Part shown: positions 18,518 through 27,764 of the stretch, in pieces
Layout: each line of letters begins with the position of its first letter
Numbering within the stretch: position 1 is the stretch's first letter
Assembly (NCBI RefSeq): GCF_038096175.1
Contig: NZ_CP151099.1
Location: 1,924,501-1,988,500, forward strand
Direction: 5' to 3'
Length of the DNA: 64,000 nt
Origin: Nostoc sp. UHCC 0302
GTDB lineage: Bacteria > Cyanobacteriota > Cyanobacteriia > Cyanobacteriales > Nostocaceae
Position numbers and translations under genes: made by a program
The notes under the pieces: model-generated
Databases searched by the model: none
Seen by the model: the letters and a program-made list of their open reading frames with translations, nothing else
Told to the model about the DNA's origin: nothing

Positions 18518-19057
18518 CTACCTTGAGCGAATAAATAAAACAAGAGTAATAGCACTGTAGCTTAAAGAATTAGCTATTAATGTAGCAGTAACTAAATTTG
18601 TGTTTTGCAATTTTGCTGTGCTAAAGCGACTTGCCCTACGCCGCTGAAATGGTTTTTCCTCTTCTTCTTTTTTCCATAGTTCTTCTCTTAACGATATTAA
18701 TAAAACTCTTAAAATAAAGAATTTCATTATAAAAGTAGCAAAGAAAATTATAAAGGCTGTTAAAATCAAAAAAGTTTGAGAACTCGCAGATTTAAAACTA
18801 TTGAAAAATACATAATTAATTAATTCTGATTTAAGCGTTATTGGCAACATTGGCTCAGCTAGAAAAAATACTAACCAACCAATGACGCTAGAAAATAGAT
18901 TGGTCGAAATAGCATAAAATGTACTAGTTCTTTTATCAAATTTTAGTTTATAGCTAAAAACATATGCTTCTATGGGAATAGCTATTAGTAAAAATAAAAA
19001 GTCAAATAAAACTACACCGACAGGAAAAATTATAGGAAGTGTTAAATTTTCCAACAT
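18518..19057 (-). CDS. fraC: FraC, septal-junction / filament-integrity membrane protein
   Basis: 179 residues from ATG 19057, the same length as recalled for Anabaena FraC. An upstream in-frame TTG is rejected. Four hydrophobic stretches are visible (about 7-30, 45-67, 93-117, 155-177), with a charged cytoplasmic loop (REELWKKEEEEKPFQRRR). FraC is an integral septal protein required, with FraD, for cell-cell communication and for keeping filaments intact under nitrogen step-down. It leads the operon fraC-fraD-fraE. It is divergent from the corrinoid-adenosyltransferase-like gene with about 200 bp between them, where its promoter should lie. Confidence 0.83.
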   Translation of the reverse strand: MLENLTLPIIFPVGVVLFDFLFLLIAIPIEAYVFSYKLKFDKRTSTFYAISTNLFSSVIGWLVFFLAEPMLPITLKSELINYVFFNSFKSASSQTFLILTAFIIFFATFIMKFFILRVLLISLREELWKKEEEEKPFQRRRASRFSTAKLQNTNLVTATLIANSLSYSAITLVLFIRSR

Positions 19058-19259
19058 AAAGGTCAACTGCAAGGGTTAGCTGTAGAGAGTATAACTGGCA
19101 TAGCCAGGGTGATGGGGGAAATTATCGCATTGTTCTTGTCGTTTACCATGTGGTATGCCAGTATTCCCTTATTAATCTTGTTTATACATTTCGCTGGGAC
19201 TTGTACTGAGATACTGAAGCAACAATGTTTCTATCTCAGAGTACAAGACGTTCGGTAAG

Positions 19260-20429
19260 ATGAAAGACTTCCACGTTACAGCTTTTCAACAGATGACAAG
19301 GAACGGCATCGGTATTCGCACGGCGCAAGTGCGTTCTGAACGGCTCATTGGTCAAATTCATGTCTATGATGGTGTAGGCAAAGGTAAGTCCCAAGCAGCT
19401 TTGGGGGTGGTTTTGCGCTCGATAGGTTTAGGGATAAATACACCTAACTATTCCAACCGTGTGTTACTACTGCGGTTTTTAAAAGGCCCAGAACGTGATT
19501 ATGATGAGGATGGCGCGATCGCAGCTTTGCAGCGTGGTTTTCCCCATTTAATTGACCAAGTTCGCACAGGTAGAGCAGAATTTTTTGGGGCAGAAGAAAT
19601 TACCCCCTTTGATAAAGCTGAAGCAGCAAGGGGTTGGGATGTGGCTAAAGGTGCGATCGCCAGCGGTTTATATTCAGTTGTTGTCTTGGATGAAATTAAC
19701 CCTGTTCTAGATTTGGGTTTACTCCCAGTTGATGAGGTGGTAGGGACGTTAAAATCTAAACCCCAAGAGTTGGAAATTATCGCTACTGGACGCGCCGCAC
19801 CGCAAAAGTTGCTCGATATTGCGGATTTGCACTCAGAAATGAAACCTCAACACCATCCAACGGCAAAAGCACTTTCTTTGGAGGGTATTGAAATTTACAC
19901 TGGTGCTGGTAAAGGTAAATCTACTAGTGCTTTAGGTAAAGCCTTGCAGGCAATTGGTAGAGGAATCAATCATCCAGGGTCTACCCGCGTACTGATTATG
20001 CAGTGGCTTAAAGGCGGTAGTGGTTACACAGAAGATGCAGCGATCGCCGCTTTGCAGCAGTCATATCCAGAAGTGGTGGATCATCAACGCTGTGGTCGAG
20101 ATGCGATCGTTTGGCGCAATTCCCGGCAAGAATTGGACTATGTAGAAGCTGAACGGGGTTGGGAAATTGCAAAAGTAGCGATCGCCTCTGGTTTGTATAA
20201 AACTATCATTCTCGATGAACTCAATCCCACCGTTGATTTAGAACTACTTCCCGTTGAACCAATTGTCCAAGCTTTGCTCCGCAAACCCCGCGACACTGAA
20301 ATCATCATCACCGGTCGCTGCCAAAATCAACCAGCATACTTTGACTTAGCTAGTATTCACTCTGAAGTTTACTGCCACAAACACTACGCCAATCACGGCG
20401 TAGAACTTAAACGAGGGGTTGATTTTTAA
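19260..20429 (+). CDS. Duplicated CobO/BtuR-type corrinoid adenosyltransferase-like P-loop protein
   Basis: 389 residues made of two homologous halves. Each half has a P-loop of CobO/BtuR type (GVGKGKSQ at 38-45 and GAGKGKST at 215-222), a Walker-B-like strand (VVVLDEIN near 140-147 and TIILDELN in the second half) and the ARGWD/ERGWE helix before it. CobO/BtuR adenosylates corrinoids at the reduced cobalt atom using ATP, and single-domain enzymes of about 200 residues are the norm. The fused repeat could be an internal dimer or a division of labour between a catalytic and a structural half. Both P-loops look intact. There is no cobalamin gene nearby. It starts at ATG 19260. Confidence 0.8.
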   Translation: MKDFHVTAFQQMTRNGIGIRTAQVRSERLIGQIHVYDGVGKGKSQAALGVVLRSIGLGINTPNYSNRVLLLRFLKGPERDYDEDGAIAALQRGFPHLIDQVRTGRAEFFGAEEITPFDKAEAARGWDVAKGAIASGLYSVVVLDEINPVLDLGLLPVDEVVGTLKSKPQELEIIATGRAAPQKLLDIADLHSEMKPQHHPTAKALSLEGIEIYTGAGKGKSTSALGKALQAIGRGINHPGSTRVLIMQWLKGGSGYTEDAAIAALQQSYPEVVDHQRCGRDAIVWRNSRQELDYVEAERGWEIAKVAIASGLYKTIILDELNPTVDLELLPVEPIVQALLRKPRDTEIIITGRCQNQPAYFDLASIHSEVYCHKHYANHGVELKRGVDF

Positions 20430-20446
20430 AGAAACAGAGAACTTTT

Positions 20447-20474
20447 GTACAGACGCGATTAATCGCGTCTCTAC
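20447..20474. repeat. Perfect palindrome between convergent genes (AGACGCGATTAATCGCGTCT)
   Basis: A perfect 20-bp palindrome at 20451-20470 lies inside a larger TGTACAGACGCG...CGCGTCTCTAC unit. This is the simple form of a family found at 35575-35690, 37831-37856, 44335-44390 and 63243-63298. It sits between two convergent stop codons and could terminate both transcripts. Confidence 0.8.
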
Positions 20475-20476
20475 TC

Positions 20477-22480
20477 CTAACTCAAAACCACGCGATCGCG
20501 TCCTTTTCTTTTTGCCTGATGCAACGCTTTTTCAGCAGCGTGGACTAAATTTGCAGGCTCAGTTGATACTGTGGGAATAATGCTAGCTACGCCTAAACTG
20601 ACAGTTAAAACAGCAGCGGGAAGACCACCCATACCTGGATAATCACACTTAATTGCCAAAGCTTTCACTTGCTCTCGAATGTGTTCAGCGATATACATAG
20701 CCACAGTAACATCTGCCTGGGTGAGGATGGCAAATTCTTCACCACCATAACGAGCCGCTAGCATCGAAATGTTTTCAATCTTAGAATCTGCCATTCGGGT
20801 AATTGCAAAAGTATTAGTGGCAGGGTATTCAATACTCTTAGTGGCATATGAAATACTGCTATTACTTATTGGTAAGTTAACGCAGTTACAAATAGTGTTG
20901 GCGATTTTTTGCAAACACTTGTCTCCGGCAGAAATCCCGTAGATTTTATTATAAATTTTGAAATAATCAATATCGCATAAAATCAATGATATCGGCGTGC
21001 CTTCACGAGCGGAGCGTTGCAACTCAATTTGCAAGTAGGTCTGAAAATAACGGCGATTGGCTAATTGAGTTAGTTCATCTAAGATAGAGAGGACACGCAA
21101 TTGTTGATTTTCTCTTTTCAAGCGTTCAAAGCTAGCGTTGCTGAAATTTTCAGTTACTGTCAGTTTGTCTCGAAAATACAAACGGTATAATTCACATTCT
21201 GGAGTACAGCGATCGCCTTCTAAATTAATCAGCCCCAAACTCTGTAATTTATGTGCCAATGATGGCTCTAATTTTACATCAGCTTCAGCATTAATTACTT
21301 GAGAAAAAGCAGTACTTAGTTCTGGTTCGTCTCGCAGTGCTAATAAGTACCGATTTAAATATTCGTTATAAATTCCTGTTGCTGTAGGTGCTTGTTGCAA
21401 AAGTTGCTGTAAATCCCGCTCTAACCCCCCTTTACTGACAAGGTGATACAAAGCTAGTCTTACTAAATAAGGATGTCCCCCCACCATTGCCATTAAACGT
21501 TCGGCATCTTTACCATCTGTCCAATCCAATCCATGACGTTGTGCTAAATCTTGTACCTGCTCTTTTGTAAACGGGAACAGTTTAATTGGCAAACCGATAT
21601 TAAATGGTGATTGACTCAGTTTTAAGGGAACAAAAATTTCTGTAGAATATACCAAAACAAGGCGTAATTTTTGCCAAATTTCTGTTCGTCTAGCTTGTTC
21701 ATACCAAGAACGTAATAGTGGCAAAAATTCACTAGCAATTTCTGGATAATCAAATAACCAATCTACTTCATTCAATACTAAGACAAGAGGGCTTTCCAAA
21801 GCAGGCAGCAAATACCTTTGGAAATAGATAGAGCAGCTGACTTTGCTACCCATATCCTCATCCCAATAATCATTGAGTTTTGGTTCTAACTGTAATTCTC
21901 GACTGAGGTTGGCACAAAACCAGCGCAAAAATTTATCTAAACTAGTAAATACTACTTTGTCTGCTTGCTGGAAGTCCAAACTTACGGTATTAAAACCTTG
22001 ATTAGCAGCATGTGCAAGCAACCGTAAAATCAGGGAGCTTTTTCCCGTTTTCTTGGGAGCTTTTATCCGAATGACACTCCCTGGTACAGCTATTTCTGCA
22101 TAGGCAAGTTCCTCAATTGGTGGACGAAAAATGTAAAACCGAGAATCAAGAGATACTGGCCCACTAGGAAATTCTAAGGATATGGCTGTGGCTGTCCGAT
22201 GAAATTCTCTTATTAATTGCTTATATGCTTGGCTAATAAGGCGATTTTCTAGATTCTGACGGAGATTAGATTTATTGATAGGTTCTTTCCAAAAGTTACT
22301 CAAAAGTTGCCATAAATTAGCAGCAACTTTCCTAACCTGCTCTTCTCCGTGCTGCGTTGCCAACGCTATATCCGTATAGGTTTTTCCTTCCCATAAAGAA
22401 CGTAACACTATCTCTTGGAGTGTCGTTAAACCGGTTGCTTGACTGGCTTTTAGTAGCAGTACTACTTCATCTATAGTCAT
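20477..22480 (-). CDS. HTH - AAA-like ATPase - GGDEF diguanylate cyclase fusion
   Basis: 667 residues. The N-terminal 80 resemble the helix-turn-helix domain found before AAA-like ATPases in cyanobacterial conflict-type proteins (VLRSLWEGKTYTDIA). A P-loop follows at 141-149 (APKKTGKSS), a hydrophobic strand ending LNEVDWLF near 235, and a large ATPase/helical region to about 440, like the AAA_35 family. A GGDEF domain with intact GGEEF (about 578) makes up the last 170, indicating c-di-GMP synthesis. It contains a Ser/Asn-rich insertion of about 40 residues just before GGEEF. No RxxD inhibitory site is seen at the usual position. It is monocistronic, with a large empty spacer upstream. NTP-controlled GGDEF output is an inference. 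Confidence 0.82.
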   Translation of the reverse strand: MTIDEVVLLLKASQATGLTTLQEIVLRSLWEGKTYTDIALATQHGEEQVRKVAANLWQLLSNFWKEPINKSNLRQNLENRLISQAYKQLIREFHRTATAISLEFPSGPVSLDSRFYIFRPPIEELAYAEIAVPGSVIRIKAPKKTGKSSLILRLLAHAANQGFNTVSLDFQQADKVVFTSLDKFLRWFCANLSRELQLEPKLNDYWDEDMGSKVSCSIYFQRYLLPALESPLVLVLNEVDWLFDYPEIASEFLPLLRSWYEQARRTEIWQKLRLVLVYSTEIFVPLKLSQSPFNIGLPIKLFPFTKEQVQDLAQRHGLDWTDGKDAERLMAMVGGHPYLVRLALYHLVSKGGLERDLQQLLQQAPTATGIYNEYLNRYLLALRDEPELSTAFSQVINAEADVKLEPSLAHKLQSLGLINLEGDRCTPECELYRLYFRDKLTVTENFSNASFERLKRENQQLRVLSILDELTQLANRRYFQTYLQIELQRSAREGTPISLILCDIDYFKIYNKIYGISAGDKCLQKIANTICNCVNLPISNSSISYATKSIEYPATNTFAITRMADSKIENISMLAARYGGEEFAILTQADVTVAMYIAEHIREQVKALAIKCDYPGMGGLPAAVLTVSLGVASIIPTVSTEPANLVHAAEKALHQAKRKGRDRVVLS

Positions 22481-23366
22481 TAGTCATCAGCTCTACTTCT
22501 AAATGACATTTGCCCAAATCCTGCTTTTTCGTCGCTCAACCTAGCTTTATTTCTGAGGATACTTAACTAGCGAGTCTTTCCCCAACAGCTACAAACAAGC
22601 TTTGACAATTTTTTGGATGAGGAAAATTTAACATAACTTGATAAGAAGATTTTTTTTAATATTTTTCTATAATTTTATCTAATTTTTATGTCATATAATA
22701 TATTTTATTTTAATAATTCTTAAGAATTTATCTGAATATGATATGTATAGTTTTTCTAGAGAATAATGTCGGCGATCGCAATATCTCTAAGATTCATCCA
22801 GTTAGCTTTTTCTTGATTACATCAAAATTGATCTGAGGGGCTGATAAATGTCTAAATAGATTACAGCCTAATAGGCTAAATTCACTATCTTGTTAATAAA
22901 ATTACACTTAATATACTTAAGTCCTGGGTATTAAAACAGGCTATAAGCTGAGAATATCTCCTATAATTTAGCAATACTCGTGTATATAAAATCACTTACC
23001 TCTCTTCTGATAGAAGCTGAACTTTTTACATAACACTAGTTAATAATCTCACAAGCTATCGCCAACTTTTCACGAAGAAAATATTCAGAGCTGGTTATAA
23101 AAACGCCTCTTTTCCAGAAGCTAAAATTCAGAATATAGAAGTCTCTTAGGCTATAACTACTCACTTATTTGTTTTTCGTGCTTAGTTTCAGACGTTGAAA
23201 GCACAACACTAAACTGTTCACATAGATATAACCTCATGTGTAGCATAAGTTCTTTGTTTTAACTGAATCAGAGGATGGGAAGATAAGAGTAAGCAATGTT
23301 AATTTCCGAACCTGCTGGGCTATTTACCCAAGACAGAGAGATATAAAATTTTCTCAGTAAATATAT
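22481..23366. other. 886-bp spacer without a recognisable gene
   Basis: This AT-rich DNA between two divergent genes has one GCGATCGC and several A/T runs. No ORF with a family resemblance, tRNA or repeat of the families described elsewhere was seen. It must contain promoters for both flanking genes. An unannotated small RNA cannot be excluded. Confidence 0.45.
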
Positions 23367-23966
23367 ATGACTTCGACCGTTCCCCCTAAAACTCGGAATT
23401 TACCAACTCAAGCAATAGGAGCCAAAATTTTTCACTCCTGTAATGTTGTTAGCCTGTCAATAATGCTCACCAGTGGACTACAAATTTACAACGCCAACCC
23501 TGTTTTTGGTGGACGTGAAGGTTTACATATTCCTTCGATATTTACCTTGGGAGGTTGGCTAGCGGGAGGTAGACACTGGCATTTTGCAGCAATGTGGCTA
23601 TTTTCGTTAAATCTGTTGTGGTATGGAATTTACGTTTTAATTACCCGACGTTGGCGACATCGGTTCATAGGAGGCAATGATCTTAGAGCATTACAAAAAA
23701 GTCAAAATTCCAAGCGTCTCATTTACGCTTGGCATCGCATCGTCTATACAGCCATTATTCCTATTTTACTGTTAGCGTTACTTACAGGAATAGGTATGTA
23801 TAAACCTGTTCAATTTTCCTGGGTTGTTGATATGTTTGGTAGTTGGCAAGCACTAAGAATTGTTCACTTTGCCTCAGTACCGATGTTTATTATCTTTACA
23901 ATTATTCACTCTTTATTAGGACGTAAGGCTGGAGGTTCCCAACTTACAGAATCAATGTTTTGGTAA
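23367..23966 (+). CDS. Membrane cytochrome b (thiosulfate reductase / YedZ-like electron-transfer subunit)
   Basis: 199 residues with four hydrophobic segments (about 22-45, 71-93, 125-148, 160-185). Histidines placed for haem ligation are visible: H27, the GRHWHF pair near 67-69, the YAWHRIVY His near 121 and the RIVHF / IIHSLL histidines near 165 and 178. This is the bacterial cytochrome b561 / Ni-Fe hydrogenase-type b fold. A molybdopterin oxidoreductase gene follows 60 bp downstream, so the pair probably forms a membrane-anchored oxidoreductase in which this subunit supplies electrons from quinol. The partner is sulfite-oxidase-like, as in the MsrPQ system, but MsrQ itself is a different protein family. 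It starts at ATG 23367. Confidence 0.82.
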   Translation: MTSTVPPKTRNLPTQAIGAKIFHSCNVVSLSIMLTSGLQIYNANPVFGGREGLHIPSIFTLGGWLAGGRHWHFAAMWLFSLNLLWYGIYVLITRRWRHRFIGGNDLRALQKSQNSKRLIYAWHRIVYTAIIPILLLALLTGIGMYKPVQFSWVVDMFGSWQALRIVHFASVPMFIIFTIIHSLLGRKAGGSQLTESMFW

Positions 23967-24026
23967 ACAAAACTTTGGAGGATGAGGGAGAAAAACCAAT
24001 GACAAATTACAAATGACTAATAACTA

Positions 24027-24761
24027 ATGATAAATGACAAAAAATTAATTCGCATAAATCGTCCTCAATTAACACGCCGCAAATTCTTAGAAATTTCTGG
24101 AGTTTCTGGCATGGGGTTTCTTATGGGTGGCTGTGGTACACCAGCATTTGAAGATATTGTAGGTAAACTTTCTGAGCCACTTAATCAGAAAGTTGAAGAG
24201 TTAGTGTTTAAACCACAAAAGCCTGTAGCGGAATTTTCTTTTAGTGAGATTAAACCAGAAGAATTAATAGTTAATAGTTTTAGGTCTACTCCAATTATAG
24301 ATACGGCACAGTATCGTTTAATTATTGATGGTGAGGTTAACAATCCTCTAAGCCTGAGTATGGCAGAAATCCAGGCTTTACCTCTGACTTCCATGATTAT
24401 ACGCCATGTTTGTGTGGAAGGTTGGGCAGCGATCGTTCAGTGGGGTGGCGTACGTCTACAGGAAATAGTTGCCCTTGCTCAACCCAAAGCAAATGTCCAA
24501 TATGCTTACTTTAAATCAGCTGATGGCTACTATGAAAGTTGGGATATAGCTTCAACTTTACATCCCCAAACTTTGTTAGCTTATCAGAAAAATGGTGATC
24601 CTTTGCCAATAGAAAATGGTGCACCTTTGCGTTTAGCATCACCAATTAAACTTGGATATAAGCAGAGCAAGTGGGTAACTCGAATTACACTTGTTAGTTA
24701 CTTATCACTTTTTAAAGGTTACTGGGAAGATCAGGGCTATGAATGGTTTGCAGGATTATAG
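24027..24761 (+). CDS. Sulfite-oxidase-fold molybdopterin oxidoreductase, Tat-exported
   Basis: 244 residues. A twin-arginine signal (LTRRKFLEISG, residues 15-25) leads into GFLMGGCG, where Cys36 could be a lipobox. The core is a molybdopterin-binding sulfite-oxidase-like domain in which C129 (IIRHVCVEGWAAIVQWGG) is the expected molybdenum ligand, and LASPIKLGYKQSKWV is the conserved C-terminal loop. YedY/MsrP enzymes of this kind reduce methionine sulfoxides or other S/N-oxides in the periplasm with electrons from a membrane cytochrome b. The preceding gene fits that role. The first five residues are encoded by an AATGACAAATGAC-type STRR tract, so the N-terminus or start codon may have been shifted by the repeat. 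Confidence 0.85.
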   Translation: MINDKKLIRINRPQLTRRKFLEISGVSGMGFLMGGCGTPAFEDIVGKLSEPLNQKVEELVFKPQKPVAEFSFSEIKPEELIVNSFRSTPIIDTAQYRLIIDGEVNNPLSLSMAEIQALPLTSMIIRHVCVEGWAAIVQWGGVRLQEIVALAQPKANVQYAYFKSADGYYESWDIASTLHPQTLLAYQKNGDPLPIENGAPLRLASPIKLGYKQSKWVTRITLVSYLSLFKGYWEDQGYEWFAGL

Positions 24762-24827
24762 AGAGTTAGGAGTGAGGAGTTATAAATTTATGATGTGGCT
24801 ATTCATCCTTTTTTAGGAATACAAGAT

Positions 24828-26261
24828 ATGAATTTTTTCGATAAATTACATATTAACATCTCTCAAAATCAAAGTTTACTCTTTGTAGGCCTTGATCCAA
24901 ATCCAGAGATGATGCCGGCTCGTTACGAATCTGAAGACATCATCACTGGTTTATGGCAGTGGTTGCAATTCATCATTACTGAAACTGCTGATTTTGTTTG
25001 TGCATATAAACCAACACTTGGCTTTTATGAAGCTTTGGGTATTCCAGGCTTAGAACTATTGCATAAAACTTTAGCAGCTATTCCAAGCCACATCCCAATT
25101 ATTTTAGATGCTAAACATAGTGATTTAAATACTAGTACCATCTTTGCTCGCGCTGTATTTACAGAATGGCAGGTAGATGCAATCACTCTGAGTCCTTATA
25201 CAGGACAAGATCATGTAGTGCCTTTTTTGGTTTATCCTGATAAAGCAGTGTTTATTTTATGCTGTACTTCTAATGCAGGTGCAGAAGCTTTACAACAGTA
25301 TCCTGGTAACGAAACACCTCTTTATTTACAAGTCGTTAAAGAGTCAAAAAACTGGGGAACTCCAGAACAATTGGGTTTGGAAGTAGGAACTATAAATCCT
25401 GAAGTTTTAGCGCTCATTCGATCAGTTGCTCCTGAACGTATTATTATGGCGCGTAGTATCTGGGCAGAAGGTGGAAATCTCAAGCAAATTTTAGAAGCAG
25501 GTTTGAATACTAACGGTGATGGTTTGCTGATTCCGGTTCCTCAAGATATGCTAGGAAGCTCACAATTATCTCAAGAAATCCAGTCTTTAAACGCAGAAAT
25601 TAATCAATTTAAAACTGAAATTATTGATGAGAATTCTACGTGTTCTGTGTGGTTACCTAATGTTTGTGTTTTTAATCAGCACCCTCAACAAGATTTGATT
25701 TTGCAACTTTATGACATTGGTTGCATTATGTTTGGGAAATTTGTCCAAGCATCAGGAGCTATATTTCCTTATTACATCGACTTACGCAAAATTATTTCCA
25801 ATCCTCAACTTTTTAATCAAGTTCTCTGTGCCTATGAGAAAATTTTGAAAAACCTTGATTTTGATAGATTAGCAGGTATTCCGTATGGTTCTTTGCCCAC
25901 TGCTACTGGTTTAGCTTTACGTCTTCAGTGTCCGATGATTTTTCCTCGTAAAGAGGTCAAGGCCCACGGAACTCGTAGAGTAATTGAAGGTAGTTTTTAC
26001 CCTGGTGAAACAATTGTGGTAGTTGATGATATTCTGATCAGTGGTAAAAGTGTCATGGAAGGAGCAGAAAAATTGAAATCAGCAGGATTAAATGTTAATG
26101 ATATTGTGGTATTTATTGACCATGAAAAAGGAGTAAGAGATAGGTTACAAGACAATGGTTATCGCGGTCATGCGGTCTTAACTCTTTCAGAAATTACTAA
26201 TACTTTATATCAAGCAGGAAGGATAAATGATGAGCAATTTTTAGCTTTTACTGAAAGTTAG
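24828..26261 (+). CDS. pyrF-pyrE: Bifunctional orotidine-5'-phosphate decarboxylase / orotate phosphoribosyltransferase
   Basis: 477 residues. The N-terminal half is OMP decarboxylase with the catalytic D-x-K-x2-D in ILDAKHSD (about 95-102) and FVGLDPNPEMMP near the start. The C-terminal half is orotate phosphoribosyltransferase with the PRPP motif VVVDDILISGKS (about 399-410) and the YGSLPTATGLAL region. Together they convert orotate to UMP, the last two steps of de novo pyrimidine synthesis. The PyrF-PyrE order is the reverse of animal UMP synthase and is known from cyanobacteria and kinetoplastids. The ATG at 24828 (MNFFDKLH) was chosen over a GTG 11 codons earlier because homologues begin just before FDKL. 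Confidence 0.93.
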   Translation: MNFFDKLHINISQNQSLLFVGLDPNPEMMPARYESEDIITGLWQWLQFIITETADFVCAYKPTLGFYEALGIPGLELLHKTLAAIPSHIPIILDAKHSDLNTSTIFARAVFTEWQVDAITLSPYTGQDHVVPFLVYPDKAVFILCCTSNAGAEALQQYPGNETPLYLQVVKESKNWGTPEQLGLEVGTINPEVLALIRSVAPERIIMARSIWAEGGNLKQILEAGLNTNGDGLLIPVPQDMLGSSQLSQEIQSLNAEINQFKTEIIDENSTCSVWLPNVCVFNQHPQQDLILQLYDIGCIMFGKFVQASGAIFPYYIDLRKIISNPQLFNQVLCAYEKILKNLDFDRLAGIPYGSLPTATGLALRLQCPMIFPRKEVKAHGTRRVIEGSFYPGETIVVVDDILISGKSVMEGAEKLKSAGLNVNDIVVFIDHEKGVRDRLQDNGYRGHAVLTLSEITNTLYQAGRINDEQFLAFTES

Positions 26262-26434
26262 TACTCAATTTAAGTTTACTGGTAGACGTTTTTGTATTTC
26301 ACTGAATTTTTTGTTTACCCAGTCAAGTTACTCTGATAGATTATTAAAAATCTATTGTATTTTCTTAACTATGACCAGTTTTATTTTCCTAGACGCTTTT
26401 AAGCAACCGAATAATTTTGAATTTTAAATTACTT

Positions 26435-27544
26435 ATGAATTTCTCGCTCAATCAACTACTTAAATGGTTAATTTTTACGCTGCTGTTTCCTCTACTCTTT
26501 CTCAATGGGTGGCTAGCGTTTCGGCTTTTTCAAAATTTGCAACCTCTGTTAACAATTTTTATTTTAGCTACTTTATTTGCATTTATTTTAAACTACCCTG
26601 TTTCGTTTATCCAAAAGCGGGGAGTTAAACGCAACTATGCAGTGTCATCAGTTTTTATATTAACCTTGGTGATTTTAGTTACTTTTGGAATCACCTTATT
26701 GCCTATTGTTATTGAGGAATTTAATGAGATAACTAGAGTACTTCCGCAATGGATTGATTCTAGTAGTGAAAGGCTTCAAATTTTAAATGATTGGTTTTTT
26801 AGACATAAATTAAATGTAAATTTAAGTGAATTATTAACGCGAGTAACTGACCGCTTGCCTGATGAATTAGAGTATGTTTCAGACAAACTTTTGAGCATTA
26901 TTATAGATACTATCGATAGTGTATCTGAAGCATTAATTACAGTAGTATTAACTTTTTACCTGTTGTTAGATGGCCCTCGCTTGTGGGAAGGGATATTTAA
27001 AAAGTTGCCTGGTAGTTTTACTAAGCAGGTAAGCCTATCTATTCAGCAAAACTTCCAAAATTACTTTATTGGACAAGGAAGTTTAGCTTTGCTAATGGGC
27101 GTTTCAGAAACTTTATTACTGTTAGCTTTTCAAGTACAGTTTGGTTTACTCTTTGGTTTGGGAATTGGGCTTTTGAGCTTAATTCCTTTTGGTGATATTG
27201 TCAGTCTATTTGTAATAACTTTGATAATAGCAACACATGATGTGTGGTTAGCACTTAAGGTTTTTGCATTAGCTATTGTAATTGATCAGTTAATTGACCA
27301 AGCGATCGCACCACGACTTTTGGGCAGATTCACAGGACTTAGACCACTATGGGTGATAATTGCTTTACTCGTAGGAACTAATATTGGTGGGGTATTGGGC
27401 TTGCTAGTTGCAGTACCTGTTGCTGGATTTATTAAAGATGTAGCAGATGGTTTTTCTAAATCTACTAGTTCTGAGAATTTGGTTGAGGGTGAAGAAGCAG
27501 CAGAATTGTTGCCAGAAGAATCAATATCGCAATGTGACACATAG
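26435..27544 (+). CDS. AI-2E / PerM family permease
   Basis: 369 residues. About seven to eight hydrophobic segments are present, with the family's long amphipathic stretch (about 90-150) between helices and the conserved IGLLSLIPFGDIVSL block and the DQLIDQAIAPRLLG motif (about 285-300). Members are annotated as AI-2 exporters or ion-motive transporters; the substrate is uncertain for most. The ATG at 26435 (MNFSLNQLL) was preferred over a TTG six codons upstream. It follows pyrF-pyrE by 170 bp and ends just before a palindromic repeat. Confidence 0.85.
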   Translation: MNFSLNQLLKWLIFTLLFPLLFLNGWLAFRLFQNLQPLLTIFILATLFAFILNYPVSFIQKRGVKRNYAVSSVFILTLVILVTFGITLLPIVIEEFNEITRVLPQWIDSSSERLQILNDWFFRHKLNVNLSELLTRVTDRLPDELEYVSDKLLSIIIDTIDSVSEALITVVLTFYLLLDGPRLWEGIFKKLPGSFTKQVSLSIQQNFQNYFIGQGSLALLMGVSETLLLLAFQVQFGLLFGLGIGLLSLIPFGDIVSLFVITLIIATHDVWLALKVFALAIVIDQLIDQAIAPRLLGRFTGLRPLWVIIALLVGTNIGGVLGLLVAVPVAGFIKDVADGFSKSTSSENLVEGEEAAELLPEESISQCDT

Positions 27545-27548
27545 ACCA

Positions 27549-27578
27549 TGTAGAGACGTTGCATTGCAACGTCTTTAC
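27549..27578. repeat. Palindromic repeat (GTAGAGACGTTGCATTGCAACGTCTTTAC)
   Basis: This is one of three near-identical palindromes in the window, the others at 38524-38553 and 48970-48999. The arms AGACGTTGCA/TGCAACGTCT are perfect here. It sits right after the permease stop codon and before the clpC terminator and could act as a terminator for the plus strand. Confidence 0.75.
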
Positions 27579-27611
27579 TATCGCAATCATTAATTGAATC
27601 TGTATAGCATT

Positions 27612-27646
27612 AAAAAAAATCCCCCAGTATTGCTACCAAGGGAGGA
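27612..27646 (-). terminator. Intrinsic terminator of clpC
   Basis: Read on the minus strand, TCCTCC pairs with GGGGGA (27641-27646 with 27620-27625) around a 15-nt loop and is followed at once by eight T residues (27619 down to 27612). It lies about 120 bp after the clpC stop codon. Confidence 0.7.
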
Positions 27647-27764
27647 ATATTTAATACCATTTCACTTATGTTTGCCAGAGATGATCTCCGTTTGTGCCTC
27701 TAGTCTAGGCCAGAGGTCGGAGCATTCCCCAAATCTTACAACAAAAAGCGCTCAGGTATAATTA

